Part shown: positions 13,380-27,900 of the stretch, piece after piece
How positions within the stretch are numbered: position 1 is the stretch's first letter
Layout of the letters: each line of letters begins with the position of its first letter
Assembly (NCBI GenBank): GCA_017562135.1
Contig: QEYB01001019.1
Location: 558,001-622,000, forward strand
From: Dipylidium caninum
Taxonomy: Eukaryota; Platyhelminthes; Cestoda; Cyclophyllidea; Dipylidiidae
Reading direction: 5' to 3'
Length of the DNA: 64,000 bases
Position numbers and translations under genes: made by a program
Notes under the pieces: model-generated
Databases searched by the model: none
What the model saw: only the letters and a program-made list of their open reading frames with translations
Told to the model about the DNA's origin: nothing

Positions 13380-14452
13380 CCTATGGCCCGACGCGATAGC
13401 TGTTAGTACTACAGGTACACGAAAGCCCACACATTCAGCAGGTTTAAACAACATAAATCCTCTACAGCTATACAAAGAGATGAACTACGGAATTCCGCAA
13501 TAAAAAGATGAAACATATTTGACGTCTTGTTACATTTGGTAGCACTATATCGATTATTGCGTAAAGCGCTGGGGACAAAATTCGTTTACGTATAAGTTGG
13601 ACATTTATTTGTGCTACATTCCGCACGGAATAAATTCTGATGGAAAAAAGAGGGTTGCAGAACCCCTGTAATTGGCATAGAGAGTTTATATTTACCGTAG
13701 CGTCCGAAGTGCATGCGTGACAGACAGGTCAGATAAAATAGGACGTTGGCAGACGTTCACTTAAGGTGGCATAGAATTTCCATATTACTGATGGTATATT
13801 TGAAACATACTAAAACTCAGCCAGTAGGATGCAAGTCCTATGTCTGATAACTGGTAAAATGCAATGCCTTATCCTAATAGACATGCATTTATATATCAAT
13901 TGCTGCCAAATTGAAGAGCGAAACCAATAGCTCTCAGGTACTGCATCTTGAAAGGCAAAATTTGTATGAATAATACAGGTGTTTGCATAATTTACAAGCG
14001 GAGGTGACGACCACAGTGAATTTCGTATATCACTTAATTTAAACCTGATCGCGAGGTGGATAGTGAAATAGAACCAATGTACAAAACATGCGCGTATCCT
14101 AAATAGCCAGAACCATATAATATGCATATGTTAGGTTACTATACACGGTCACAACGCTCATAAAGAAAGCATATTATAAATTAATGCTGTATCTTGTCGA
14201 CATCGTGGAGAACGGTGTAATTTAAATTTATGAGTTAAATACTTTCGAGGCATTTCAATAAAACAATTTTTCGAAGTATAACCTTAGGTGCCCTAAAACT
14301 TTCTATGCACTGCAGCTTCCCGATTATATCGTTACGCTTTTAACAGTTTAGTGATAAAAATACCACGTTCTTGTAAAGCAACGAAAGCCTTTTTTAATGC
14401 ATTTGCGTGTGTAATTCCTGGGAAGGCGGGTCCTCCGGTTGCTTTTGTTGGT
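13380..14452. promoter_or_regulatory. Shared upstream region of GON4L and FOXK genes
   Basis: The two genes are transcribed away from each other across about 1.07 kb, so both promoters should lie here. The stretch is AT-rich with no recognisable coding sequence. I could not identify a TATA box or initiator with confidence. Non-coding 5' exons of either gene could also be included. Confidence 0.45.
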
Positions 14453-16727
<2,275 letters not shown>

Positions 16728-18598
16728 ATTTTGGCTATCTATTGGCCTCTCATGAATACTGCAAACTGAAGCCTGAAATCTGGTGCTTAACTCCATTCTC
16801 TTCACTTACGATGGCTGGGCTGTGCATTACCTTGTATATTTTGAACTGATTACCTACTAATTTTATTCTTTGTGCACATTCCTTGTTACTTAAGGCATTA
16901 AAAAACTCTATTTGCTCATTTTACATCATTCAGGCGTACCCTGAGATTACAGGGCAAAATTTTACTTTTATTTCGACAATGAAGATGAGACGTCAAGTTA
17001 GTATCTGGAAGTGCGCCAAATTTTTGGAAGCGCAAATGGAGTGTCGATTTATCCTCACAAACCGTAGTTGTTTATGGAGGTATCTCATCCAAAGTTCGAC
17101 TTTACTGACTTATATATAAAACTTTGTTTTAATGTGGACTCCCATTGAGCGAACAGTCAGTTGACTTGCACCTTTTCGTAGTAATGTTCGCGAAGAAATT
17201 GTTGCCCTAGCAAACGCTAGATGTCTGGGGGGCGGCATGCGTAAACCGAACATGGTATGGGACACTACTATATTAGGTTTAATAGACGGGGGGTCGTTGC
17301 GCGGTCAGAAACACATTTGAATTACTAAATTATTGGACTTATAAGTTGTGTGGGAGGTTTCCGTCGATTTTCATAGAAGAGTATCATCAAGGTACATGAC
17401 TTGCGAGGAACTACAATGCTCCTCGATTTAGTTGCTTAGACTAATAACGTATAAAAAAAGTGAAGGAAGGCACCTCCTCTTCTAAGAGGCGGTCCAGTAG
17501 CAAACCTTAGCCTCCTTCCAATCTATTGTGGCTCTCGTGTGCTTGTCGGAAAAAGCGGGCATTAGCGCCCTAATGTGCGGGCGCCATTTTTCGGCATTTT
17601 GGTTGGAAATATAGGCCGGTTACATGGTCACTTTTACAGTGAGACCCTTAAAAGGGGGGGGGGGGGTTTCGTAAATCTAAGGGTTGCCGTCACGCACGAA
17701 ATAATGCTAAATGTCTTTTTGGACGAGTCGCATTACAAGGTTTCAAGTCAGCAAACACTTCTGAAAAAATCCAAGTTAGCGTAACACGAAGGAATAAAAT
17801 AAATGAAAATCCTCGCCAGTATGAGCAACTTGCGTATTTAGTTCACCACCAAACTAGGTAGTGAATGCAAGAGTTACTAATTTGGGAGCTATCATAGATA
17901 TTCAAGCACATGCACTGATGCATGATTCACCTGACATTCTAAAATCAAGTCGCCTTTGAGCGTTATCAACTATAGGAATATTTGACCATGATATGAAAAA
18001 TTACCACAGACGCACAATTAGCTATCAACACACCTTTACCGATAAATTTCCACAAGCTTATAATGTGGTACGGTCTATCCCGGATAAGTCGTTTATCTCT
18101 TATATATTAAAGTAAAGCACAGCGAGTTCCTTGAAGTGGACGTCGTTATGCTAGGGTTTAGGAAAGTGGGCAGGGGTGTAGAGTTGGACGATTATAGTTG
18201 AACCGGAGTTTCAGAGGCAAATTCTGGCGAAATGATGGAAATAAAATGAACTTTAGGTGGAAATCACACTCCAAGCCCAAACATTTACACAAAAATTACC
18301 CAAACAGTGCAGGCCAACAAATCAACAACGCCAATTTAGGCCAACATTTTGGTGTAAATATGCATTTACTTTGCTTTTAAATGATTGTACATTTTGGTCA
18401 GCGAATGACAATTTCAATCGTCTTCAAGACTACTCGTTCCCAGCATTTGGTACATTTCAGCCTGAAATCTGCAGCTTCGCGCGTGTGACGCCTTACCCCT
18501 TCACTCACCGCGAATATAAGAGAAACTGTCCTGTCGTTCATGTCTTTTCTGAGCATTCAAAATATATCTTTTTATACATAAGCCGACCAGAAGTTGAC
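16728..18598. other. Intergenic between FOXK and GRWD1
   Basis: No gene recognised. It contains a run of 13 G at 17654-17666. The reading frame of GRWD1 stays open upstream to about 18257, but that extension has no family resemblance and was not taken as coding. Confidence 0.5.
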
Positions 18599-21379
18599 AT
18601 GGACTGTGATAACGATGAAGAGAACAGCAGCGATATGATCGACCAAGATGAAGATGAAGATGAAAGTCAAAGTTCTAAGGTATATCTCCCCGGTCAGTCG
18701 CGCCCCCTACGAGATGACGAAGAATTGATAATGGACAGGTCAGCCTACAGAATGTATTACCAGCTGCAAGTTGAAGCACCCTCCCTCTCTTTTGAACCCC
18801 TTCTCGACTGTTTGGGTGACTCGAGAGAAGTTGAAGTAAATGGAACTGATTCTCTTACCATTTATCTTGCCGCGGGAACGCAAGCACAGAACATGAATGA
18901 CAATAATATTATCATAATGAGGTTATCAGAGATGCGACCTATGGTCAAAAAAGTGAGTTACCCACATCATTTGCCAAATGATTGTTAATCCCTTATTACC
19001 TTGAGCAATGTTTAATATCTCTTCGTATGAGTGTCTGACTGATAATAAGTTTTCTGATTCTCCGTCTTTTATTTCTTCAGCAAAAAGATGACAATAGGTC
19101 CGCTTCTGAGAGTGACTCAGATAGTGAGAGTGATGAAGATCTTGACAGTCTACCGGAGGTGGAGGCTGCTAAAATTCGCCATCCAAGTGGTACTGTTAAT
19201 CGACTTCGTGTTCATAAAATCACTGATTCGTACTTTGCTGCCACTTGGTCCGAAACCGCTGAGGTATAGTACGTCGAATTTGACCATTTTTGAGTCTTAT
19301 GATAATATGCTTCTTACTAAATCAGTAGTTCGACAACTTCTTCAGATTAGTTTTGACGTTTCACTAGTTGTTGAATGTAAATATTATTTGCCAAGACGAA
19401 ATCCCCTGCCTCGAAGTTCTCTACGGAATGGCTGTCTTCGGAAGATATAACATCGTCATTGTTAAAATTGATACCGTAGGGCGTCATTCATGTTGTACCT
19501 ACGGAGAATATTTCACCGAAGTGTGTGGTTGACCTATGTACATTATGTATTTAGCTATCGGAGTGACTCGAAGTTCGAGTAATCACATCTTCGAAATTAA
19601 ATTGTGTTTAATTTTTTGCTTTATGCTTTAAGTAAATTTCTTATCTTCAGCCCTTGGAAATACCTCCTATATAATAAATTGAAGAGCAATTGCCATTGTC
19701 AGGTCTTACCCTTTGGAGACAACTTCTTTTTTTTCTTATGGATATCCAGGTAAACATTTGGGACTTAAATAGACCACTACTGGCCGTTAACGACTCCGCG
19801 GTAATGGCCGAATATACACGAAACCACGAAACTCCCTCACCCCTCTTCACCTTCAGGGGTCATAAGGTTGAAGGTTACGGTTTGGCGTGGAGTTCTTGTT
19901 CCACCTCTTCTAGTCACTTGGCGACTGGTGATAATACGGGCGATATTTATGTTTGGGAATCAAGGGTAAGTTGTCTGATTGTAAATCTTTGAAAAAAAAG
20001 TTATTTTGACTATAGCAGTGTGAATTATATCCCTTGCATTTCTGTCCACTCTATTTTTGGTCTCTTTGACTTGGAATTCCGCTGTAGTGAGAGTTTTGCT
20101 GTTCATACTCTAATGCCAAAGTTAATTTCTTAAAATAAGCATCAACTTCACCTACGTATAACCAGTGCTACTCTGCCCTTTAGCCTTCAAGCTGGGTTGT
20201 TTCGACGACACCTTACAGGGGTCATCAAGGTTCTGTAGAGGACATTCAATGGTCACCGAGAGAACCCACCGTCTTCATTACTTCTTCAGATGACCGCAGC
20301 TTCCGTGTCTGGGATACCCGCAGTGGGCCCAAGGTTGTTGTTTACTTTGATACACTTTTTTCCCAACTCTAGCAATATCGTGAATAGGTTGGGTGGTTGA
20401 AATATTTTCGTGAGAAATAAAAGTTAAGTTATGGTGGAAACGTTATTTTATAGGCATTTGGAAACATTAACGTAGGGATTGTTTCACATCTGAGGTGTCA
20501 TCACTTATTTTTCTGTCTTTTTCCTTGTTGCTGCTGCGCTCAGGCGTCGTCTATGATAACTGTTCCGAGTGCGCACGATGCTGATATTAACGTGGCTTCA
20601 TGGAATGCACAACAGCCTGGTACACTCCTCACCGGTGCCGACGATGGTTTGCATTCGCGTATGGGACTTGCGCATGGTTAATCGCTTTTTCGGACATGGG
20701 AGTGGTGACAGCGGTTTGACTGCATACACCCACTCTTTCAATGTATGTATTGTCGGCATTGGGGTTTTAATGTGGGAGGAACTATCTTATTTTTTAAGTT
20801 CATAAAGTCTCTTAAGAAATGAATTTATGTTATTGAATTGGAATCACTGACTTTTGGATGGCTTTGGTAAATATCTTACAGTGGTTATTCAAACATATAT
20901 AAATATAGTCACCAAATTCTACTCTGACTTTTCGAACAGTGTATATGTAATCCGATGTAATCGCAGAACGTTTATTACTATATTCTCAACTGTATTTTAT
21001 TAATTTTAAGGCTTGTTGATCACTAACATAAATACACATTCTCATTAGTCATCGTTTCTTCTTTATTTTCTTTATTTTCCGACTATAGTTCCACAGTTCG
21101 CCAATCACTTCAGTAGAGTGGCATCCTACTGAAGCCGGGATCTTCTTATCCAGTTCGGAGGACGGCACAACAACTCTGTGGGATCTGGGTCTGGAACAAG
21201 AAGCGACGCCAGCAGAAAACAATGAGGGACGTGATTCTTCTAATTTGCCAGTACAAATCCTCTTCCTTCACAGTGGGCAGCAGGAGGTGCGTGAAAGTCA
21301 CTGGCATCCTCAGGTGCCAGGTTTGGTCATCAGCACCGCTCTTGACGGCTTCAATGTCTTTCGAACTATCAGTGTGTAA
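18599..21379 (+). CDS. GRWD1: Glutamate-rich WD repeat protein 1 (GRWD1), exon 5 frame break
   Basis: Six exons: 18599-18952, 19081-19263, 19750-19965, 20184-20333, 20544-20742, 21089-21379. GRWD1 is a nuclear and nucleolar protein that binds histones and acts in ribosome assembly. The acidic start (DCDNDEENSSDMIDQDEDED) precedes the family block VYLPGQSRPLRDDEELIMD. WD repeats follow: FRGHKVEGYGLAWS, YRGHQGSVEDIQWSP with FRVWDTR, AHDADINVASWN, CIRVWDLRMVNRFF, and ITSVEWHPTEAGIF with TTLWDLG. The C-terminus VISTALDGFNVFRTISV matches the family ending. All exons keep phase 0 except exon 5, which is 199 nt: after TGADDG one extra T near 20646-20650 shifts the frame, and the family sequence resumes in the +1 frame. 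Without that base the protein would be about 463 residues, normal for the family. Either a sequence error or a true lesion is possible. Confidence 0.9.
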
Positions 21380-21702
21380 AATTTAGACATTCATCGGGCA
21401 CTTTTTAGTATTTATTGACAACCATCTGGAATGGGTTGTCAGTCTTGTTTTTCCTTCTCATTTTTGGCTGGAGTTAATGGGAATTTGTCTGTTTTTGAGT
21501 TTGCTAATAAGAGAACCCGTTAGGTCAATGGTAGATAACGTTAAGGTCTGTGGTCGATGGATAAAACTCGGCTGTTATGGAATGTAATGTGAAAGGAAGA
21601 TTTTATAAACACATCTTATACGCAAGGACTTATGTTGCCTTTGAACTTTTGCTGGTTAGGTCGGGACCACGGATGGTAAAATACGAGAAAAAAGACACTT
21701 AA
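21380..21702 (+). other. GRWD1 3' flank up to the rDNA breakpoint
   Basis: Non-coding sequence between the GRWD1 stop codon and the abrupt start of 18S rRNA similarity. It probably includes the GRWD1 3' untranslated region. No canonical AATAAA was found close to the stop. Confidence 0.5.
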
Positions 21703-22216
21703 GGTGCATGGCCGTTCTTAGTTGGTGGAGCGATTTGTCTGGTTAATTCCGATAACGAACGAGACTCCAACCTGCTAATTAGTGTGTTTGTCCACTGCTC
21801 CTGTGTAGGCGGTGCTGGAAGAAGCTGCTGTCGTGGGCGTGATGCCTTCTCCATGTCCTCGTCCTCCTCCCGTCCTTCCTCCGCCTCCTCCTCCTTCGGA
21901 TGGATGGATGGGCGGATGGACGTGGGATTGGTGCTTGCGGTGGTCGGGCGTTAGCCACCGGGTGCGGCGCGAATGCCTACTTCTTAGAGGGACAAGCGGA
22001 AGAAGCCGCACGAAATAGAGCAATAACAGGTCTGTGATGCCCTTAGATGTCCGGGGCCGCACGCGCGCTACATTGACGGTGCCAGCGAGTGAGACCTTCT
22101 GGCCTGAGAGGGCTGGGTAAACTGGTCAATCACCGTCACGACAGGGATCGGGGCTTAGAATTGTCCCCCGTGAACGAGGAATTCCTAGTAAGTGCAAGTC
22201 ATAAGCTTGCGCTGAT

Positions 22217-22262
<46 letters not shown>

Positions 22263-22358
22263 AATGGTTTAGTAAGGTCCTTGGATCGGTGCCATTGTGA
22301 CGCTCGCCGAGAGGGGATCGTCCGGAAGGCGCTGAGAAGACGACCGAACTTGATCATT

Positions 22359-22416
<58 letters not shown>
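21703..22416 (+). rRNA. 18S rRNA gene, 3' part only
   Basis: Similarity starts abruptly at GGTGCATGGCCGTTC and runs to the canonical 18S end (TGCGGAAGGATCATTA). Universal blocks seen in order are the GTTAATTCCGATAACGAACG stretch, GGTCTGTGATGCCCTTAGAT, GAACGAGGAATTCCTAGTAA, TTTGTACACACCGCCCGTCG and AAGTCGTAACAAGGTTTCCG. Between the first two lies an expanded GC-rich variable region (about 21780-22020), as expected for flatworm 18S. The upstream two thirds of the gene are missing: sequence left of 21703 is unrelated GRWD1 flank. The conserved blocks look intact, so the copy is recent, still homogenised with the array, or joined here by misassembly. A lone 3' fragment should not be functional. 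Confidence 0.93.
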
Positions 22417-22760
22417 CGCGGGGTTTAATCGCGTACTCGAGACAAATCATGCGCAAATCTGTGTCCTAACGAGAAAAATTTTAATCATCGCCACCTAACC
22501 CTCTCTTGCTTCATTTCAACTACGTTTTTGTTACTCCTTTTGCCAATTCAACCAAATAGCACTTGGTCTGTTTTGTACAATTTCATCCCAGTCCTTTGAA
22601 GATGGGACACAAAATATTGCCTTACACTTTGGTTCCTTCAGGTGCCATGCCACCTTAATGTTTTAAATTTGGTGCTGATTTGCGATGAAAATTACGTCCC
22701 GCGGAGAATGAGATCCCCAATCTCTTTCTCAGGGATTTAAAAGAGGTCGCGGGTGGGGAC
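22417..22760 (+). other. Probable ITS1 sequence following the 18S fragment
   Basis: Sequence directly after the mature 18S 3' end continues without an obvious break and would be ITS1 if the fragment is a contiguous piece of an rDNA unit. The right limit is arbitrary. I found no 5.8S rRNA further right, so the rDNA piece appears to end before 5.8S. Confidence 0.45.
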
Positions 22761-23577
22761 AGATGATATTGTTCGAGACTTTGGCATATTTAACACATTT
22801 GCATTCATAAATAGTACAAAAGTTTTTATGGTGTATGTCTTTGAGACAAATGCATACCGAAAAAATTCCCATTACACCTTCATTTTAACTGCAGTGTTTT
22901 ATCACTGTATCCATTTTAGCTTCCCAACTAGTCTTTAAGAAGCACGCTTCAGGAGGCAAAAACAGCCTTGCAACATGGCTGTGGTTTATCGTCTTGTTTT
23001 ACGATGGTCAGCTGTCACTCGCTACAATAAACTGAATCTCTATGAAATAGAAATCAATGAGGTCCGCTGATGGTGTCACGACGGTATGAGACGTGATTTT
23101 TCCAATCAGCAAAACACCGAACGATTTTGGTGGGGAGATAGGATATATGTATTTTATTAGGAACAAGCATTGAGTCCACTGGTGTTGTGATTAAAACATG
23201 TTTGACGATCATAAGTTTGTAAAGAATAATAAATAAGCCTTTTCTTTCCACGACATGACTTTCAATGCGAATAAGATAAAAAACTGGAAGGTAAGGAATT
23301 TTCGAGGCAAGCATAAGTGCGGAGCAAATTACTACAGTAGGGCGTTAGAAGCATTTGGCATTTAATGAAAGAACAACTTTTTACGAACAAGCGTTGTGCA
23401 ATTAAACCAACCATAAATTTGTTCTCGAAAGTTACATTTCACGCGGCTTGTTAATCTAAACTTGTAATAATTTAGTGTAATTGGCTCCTTTGCAGCAGAC
23501 TTCCGAACGCGGATCTCACGCTATGGCTTATCTAAATATTAGATGTTGGTGCAGTTTTGATATTTACTCCCTTAGCT
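22761..23577. other. Intergenic, nothing recognised
   Basis: AT-rich stretch between the rDNA fragment and the PNPO start codon. No 5.8S or 28S rRNA block and no coding sequence recognised. It should contain the PNPO promoter. Confidence 0.45.
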
Positions 23578-24516
23578 ATGAGGCTGCCATATCGAACAAA
23601 TTTTGAACGCTTGTGTGATATCGATATTACACTGAAACATCCACTTAAACAGTTTCAAGTATGGTTCGAAGAAGCAGTTGCCTGTCCCAACGTGCCCGAA
23701 GCTAACTCCATGGCTCTATCAACTGTATCCAAGTCTTCAGTTTCTTCACTTTACTCAGGATACTTAGATCCGGCCGCCCAAGTTCAAGATATGTTTTATT
23801 GAAGGGACTAGATGATCGAGGCTTCCACTTTTTTACAAATTCCTCTAGTCAGAAGGGACAGGAGATCGTAGTTCGTCCAGCTTCTCTTAATGTTTTTAGG
23901 AAAATAATTCGTTTGTTAGTCTCTTGTTTTATTGGCAGCCCCTGAAACGTCAGGTAGCTATCGTTATCTATTTCCTGAGCACTTTTTTAAACTAGGTTCG
24001 AATTGGGGGCAAGGCAAATCTTCTACCTGATGCGGAGACGGAAGAGTATTTCCACTCCCGTCCTAAAAAAAGTCAAATATCTGCCTATATTAGCGACCAG
24101 AGTAAGCCCATCGAATCAGATCAGGTATCACTCAGGTTCAAATTTTCCGCATCTAATGCGAAGTGGTGCTCGTTTTATAGATTATTGTTTAATTAGCAGC
24201 TTCTAAACAAATTTGAAAAGATGGAAGAAGTTTTCAAGGACGTTGACTGCATCCCAAAACCGGAAAATTGGTAAGCACTTGGCTTGATTCTATAAAATTA
24301 CGAAGTATTAGATTTTCGTATTTAGCCTTGACTTTTTCAAAACTCATTTACAGGGTGGGGTACTCGGTTATGCCTGATCTCATAGAGTTTTGGCAGGGGC
24401 AAACTACGCGCCTTCATGATCGCATTTTATTCTTTCGACCAAGTGAAGAAAAACAGATTTGTGAGTTTTCGAAACCTGGTGAGGATGGGTGGTATTACGA
24501 ACGCCTTGCTCCATGA
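23578..24516 (+). CDS. PNPO: Pyridoxamine/pyridoxine 5'-phosphate oxidase
   Basis: Six exons (23578-23732, 23768-23867, 23900-23953, 23996-24124, about 24197-24270, 24354-24516) give 224 residues. The enzyme is an FMN-dependent oxidase that turns pyridoxine- or pyridoxamine-phosphate into pyridoxal 5'-phosphate, the last step of vitamin B6 salvage. Family blocks seen: [79 protein letters not shown]-like [15 protein letters not shown], and the C-terminal [12 protein letters not shown]- and substrate-contact motifs look intact. Three introns are only 35, 32 and 42 nt, and phases agree at every junction. The ATG at 23578 gives the MRLPYR start expected for the family; it follows a TTAG acceptor-like site, so a further 5' exon is possible. 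An AATAAA lies 39 bp past the stop. Confidence 0.93.
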
Positions 24517-24554
24517 GTTTTTTTCTAATCTGCCAAACTTCCTGTCCTTTACGA

Positions 24555-24560
24555 AATAAA
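24555..24560 (+). terminator. Poly(A) signal of PNPO
   Basis: A canonical AATAAA lies 39 bp after the PNPO stop codon in the 474 bp gap to the convergent TEX2 gene. Confidence 0.5.
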
Positions 24561-24632
24561 TTCACATTTGATAAATCGATGGCACCTACTACACACTTGT
24601 GACAACTCGTAGTTTTCCTGCGAATTGTGGGC

Positions 24633-24638
24633 TTTATT
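24633..24638 (-). terminator. Candidate poly(A) signal of TEX2
   Basis: AATAAA on the minus strand about 350 bp past the TEX2 stop codon (24991). Poly(A) sites for the two convergent genes would then lie within about 80 bp of each other. Confidence 0.35.
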
Positions 24639-24990
24639 TGTACACCCCAATGGTGTGGTTAATAACACTTCTTTCTGCCCAATCGTAATCTTGGTGGGAA
24701 GTAATCTTTCTGTGGAATAGTGGCAGGCTTCTCTAGTAAGTGGCTTCCCTCTCACGTTCACTAAAGGAACATCACAAATCCTAAGCATTTCATGGGACTT
24801 CATGTTAAAAGAGAAAATTCGGACATTTACAGGCACTCCGCATAAATAACCAAAATAAAGCTAGCAATTGAAGTACTTGGGTAGGAGGGGGGAATGTTTT
24901 TAAGGGAAAAGATTACCAAGGACGGAAGGTAATGTCTGTGAGAGCCGTTTACTTGGTTTCGAAATGCGAGCAATCAAGGGAAACGACACA

Positions 24991-27900
24991 TCACTCATTT
25001 TGCTGTTGCTGTGAAGACAAAGATGCAACAAAGGACGCGTCGTCGTCGAATGCGGCGTTCGCTTTTACTTCATTTTCCTGAGATGTTCGGAGAACTGGCT
25101 CTGGTATCAATAATGGCATCACGACATCATCCATATTGGGTAGCACAAAGACTCTCTATAGAAAAAGGGACAATCGAAATGGGTCATTAGAAGCCAAAGA
25201 AACGGGCTAGAAAGTCTACTCACCATTTGATCTAAAGAAATGAGTTATTTCAACGAAATTAAAAAAAAGCTTAAACATTGATATTCGAGAAATAGATTGT
25301 CAATATGCCATATGGGTGAATAGTGGCCCCGAGCACAAAGAAAAATTACTTGCCGATAAATAAAAAGGCCTGTTAAATTTTTGGACTATAAACGTCTTTC
25401 AGTTGTACCGGGAAACTAATGTAATACTGTACTCGTAGTCTGATTTGCCTGCCATATTACACTTTGTAAGAGAGAGTGTGAGAAGAAGTAGTTCGGCGGT
25501 TAATCATGTTTTGGGAAACCAACTTAGCTAGCAAAAACATCTTACAAGTTCTCCACTTTTTCAGTAATTTACCAAATTCTACTCTGCGACCCAAGTGTTG
25601 TACCTCCTGTTGTCGTAAAACTTATTGGTAAGGGGAGTGGGCTCAAAGTAAAATTATACATTTGGGGGTAATTTCGAGAGCTCCAAAATAGCCCATGAAC
25701 CTAGAAAATAAGGGCGGCTACCTGAAATTCCAAGGTGATTTTCTTGTGCAAAATCTCGAGAAAACGAGGAATGGTAACCAGAGTTTCGCCAAACTTGGGT
25801 TTCAGCTTGAAACGCAGATTTGGATTGCCCCGAAACCCATACCACAACCGATCACTCGGAGGTGGAGGCAGATTTAGCACCAGGGTGCCATGTAGCATGC
25901 TCACCTTCATTTAACATGTACAAAAAAACAAGCATTTAGGGAAAGAGGACACAAAGGTACAGTGCAGACAAAATAGCCTATGTACTGTCACCAAGGCGAT
26001 ATACAAAATATGGTAAACTGTCGTTCCATCTGACCGTTTAGTCCTTGGCACTCGGGACCTTTTTTGCTTGCGGTAACCAGCAACTCGAGGTGATTTCGGC
26101 CCAAATGGCGGAAAAACTCTACAAGTACTTTAAGATCAGGTACATCCAAACAAACGTTTATAAATAATAAAATCTCACAAATTTATTTAGCTTTATATCT
26201 GAAAAATCGCATATTGAAGAATGTTACACTCTGTGATCAGTTTTTGTGCGATATTTAGTAAGGCAATGCCTGAAATGCATCCTCGGACTCGGTAGGTGAC
26301 TTTCCGCCTATCTCCAGAGGTGCTGTGGTCAGAGCGAAGCCTGCAGTCTCCTTTTTGGCCCTTTTGGCACTTTGCGAGGCTTCCCCATTTAGTCCGATTT
26401 CATCGAAATGCGACGTAAGCACTTGTTCATGATGCTGGCGATATGATAATCTCAATTGCTCAACAAGTATTTTTATGAACCATAAATGGCTGAGTGGCTT
26501 TTCCTCCTTCTTGGTCTTTTCTAGTCATGCAAAATGCAAAAGCTGATCGGGCGAATTTCCACGCCGAAACAATCTTACACCACCATTAAAAGTGATTTTC
26601 GCAGAAAACATTGCGTTGTTCCATTCTGGTGCGCTCGACCAACGCCATCCACATATTTTATACAATTCAACACAATATGGACTTATTTAGCATTATTTAA
26701 ACTCCACCTAGTGCAATCCATTTGACTGTTGACATTCCTGCGGCGCCCCTCTTAGTCAAACAAGTGACTACTGCGCTCAGATTTGGCTAAAAGTGTAAGC
26801 CGTAGTAGCGTCGCCCAAGGTGACACCTAAAATCAACCAAGTGCCGTACCGGCGCCGTTCGAGTACAAAGGGTTACTATTGTATCGTTATAGTGTCATTG
26901 ACACTTAGAGACGGTTAAATTGCCCAAAATAATACGATAATGAAGAAGTATCACCGAAAAGTTGGTTGATGATGCAGTGAAACGATCTGCTGTCTTTGAG
27001 AATAGAGTTGGCAGAACAGTAAAATACTAACGCAGCTTGCCGTAAACCAGGGCATCGGTTTTCCTTACCTCCAGCTGAAGATTTATAGCTTTGTGCGAGA
27101 CATATTCCATGCCGCGCTGAACGAATTTGCTGTCAACTGCTTTTTGAAAGTAAGAGGAACGAGTTATCCTATCCATAATGCGATAGAGTCGTCGCTTTGG
27201 TTTTAGCCTAGGAGAGAAAAATGGTGTCACGTTTAGGTATTAAAGAGGGAGAAAAAAAGCTTTCACTGACAAATCGCTACTCTCTTCGGGCGAGAAGGCC
27301 GTATGTGACGTTTCGGCCGCCTTGATTTCGGATGGAGGAGTACCGATGGTAGGGAAGGCGGAAGGAGTGGAGGGACTGGGCATAGTGACGGCAGTAGGAA
27401 GGATGGAGGCAAATGCGTTGGTGAGGGTGCTCTCTCGATCACTGTCAGTGGATGAGTCGGCACTGTCCTCTTCATCCGACAGGAAAGCCGCCAGACTCCG
27501 CACTGCTCCACCAGTGTGCTCATTCCCCGTCGGAAATTCGGTGCCCGCAGCGCCGTGACTATTGGAAAATGTTCCATTTGAGTTGAGCAGCTCAGCCGTT
27601 GACGGTGCTGCGTCTAAATTGATAAAAACAAAGAGGTTAAATGAAGCCATTTTAGTCAAGCTATTAGAACAAAGCGCTTTTATACTGTTTGCGGTGACTT
27701 GCGCGCGGTTTGGAAATTGAGCAGAACCCTACTCCCAAATCTAGAGAGCCAGTCAAGAAACCCATTCTTCTCAAAGTAGTATAAAGACAATAAGCATAAA
27801 CATATGATGGGGTTTTATTCAGTCCATAGAGAGAAAATCAAATGTGCTGCTATTTAGTAAATATTTTTGTCCCCTTCAACCCCTATTGCTAATGTTAAAA

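Noticed and set aside
17654..17666. Run of 13 G, and similar C or G tracts near 52075, 48429 and 33498
   Set aside because: Simple homopolymer tracts; no repeated spacing or flanking structure to suggest function beyond possible sequencing difficulty.
18257..18598. In-frame upstream extension of the GRWD1 first exon
   Set aside because: The frame is open but the sequence has no resemblance to GRWD1; the acidic family start begins at the ATG at 18599.
22089..22361. 90-codon plus-strand frame at 22089-22361
   Set aside because: It lies wholly inside the conserved 18S rRNA fragment and is a chance frame in structured RNA sequence.
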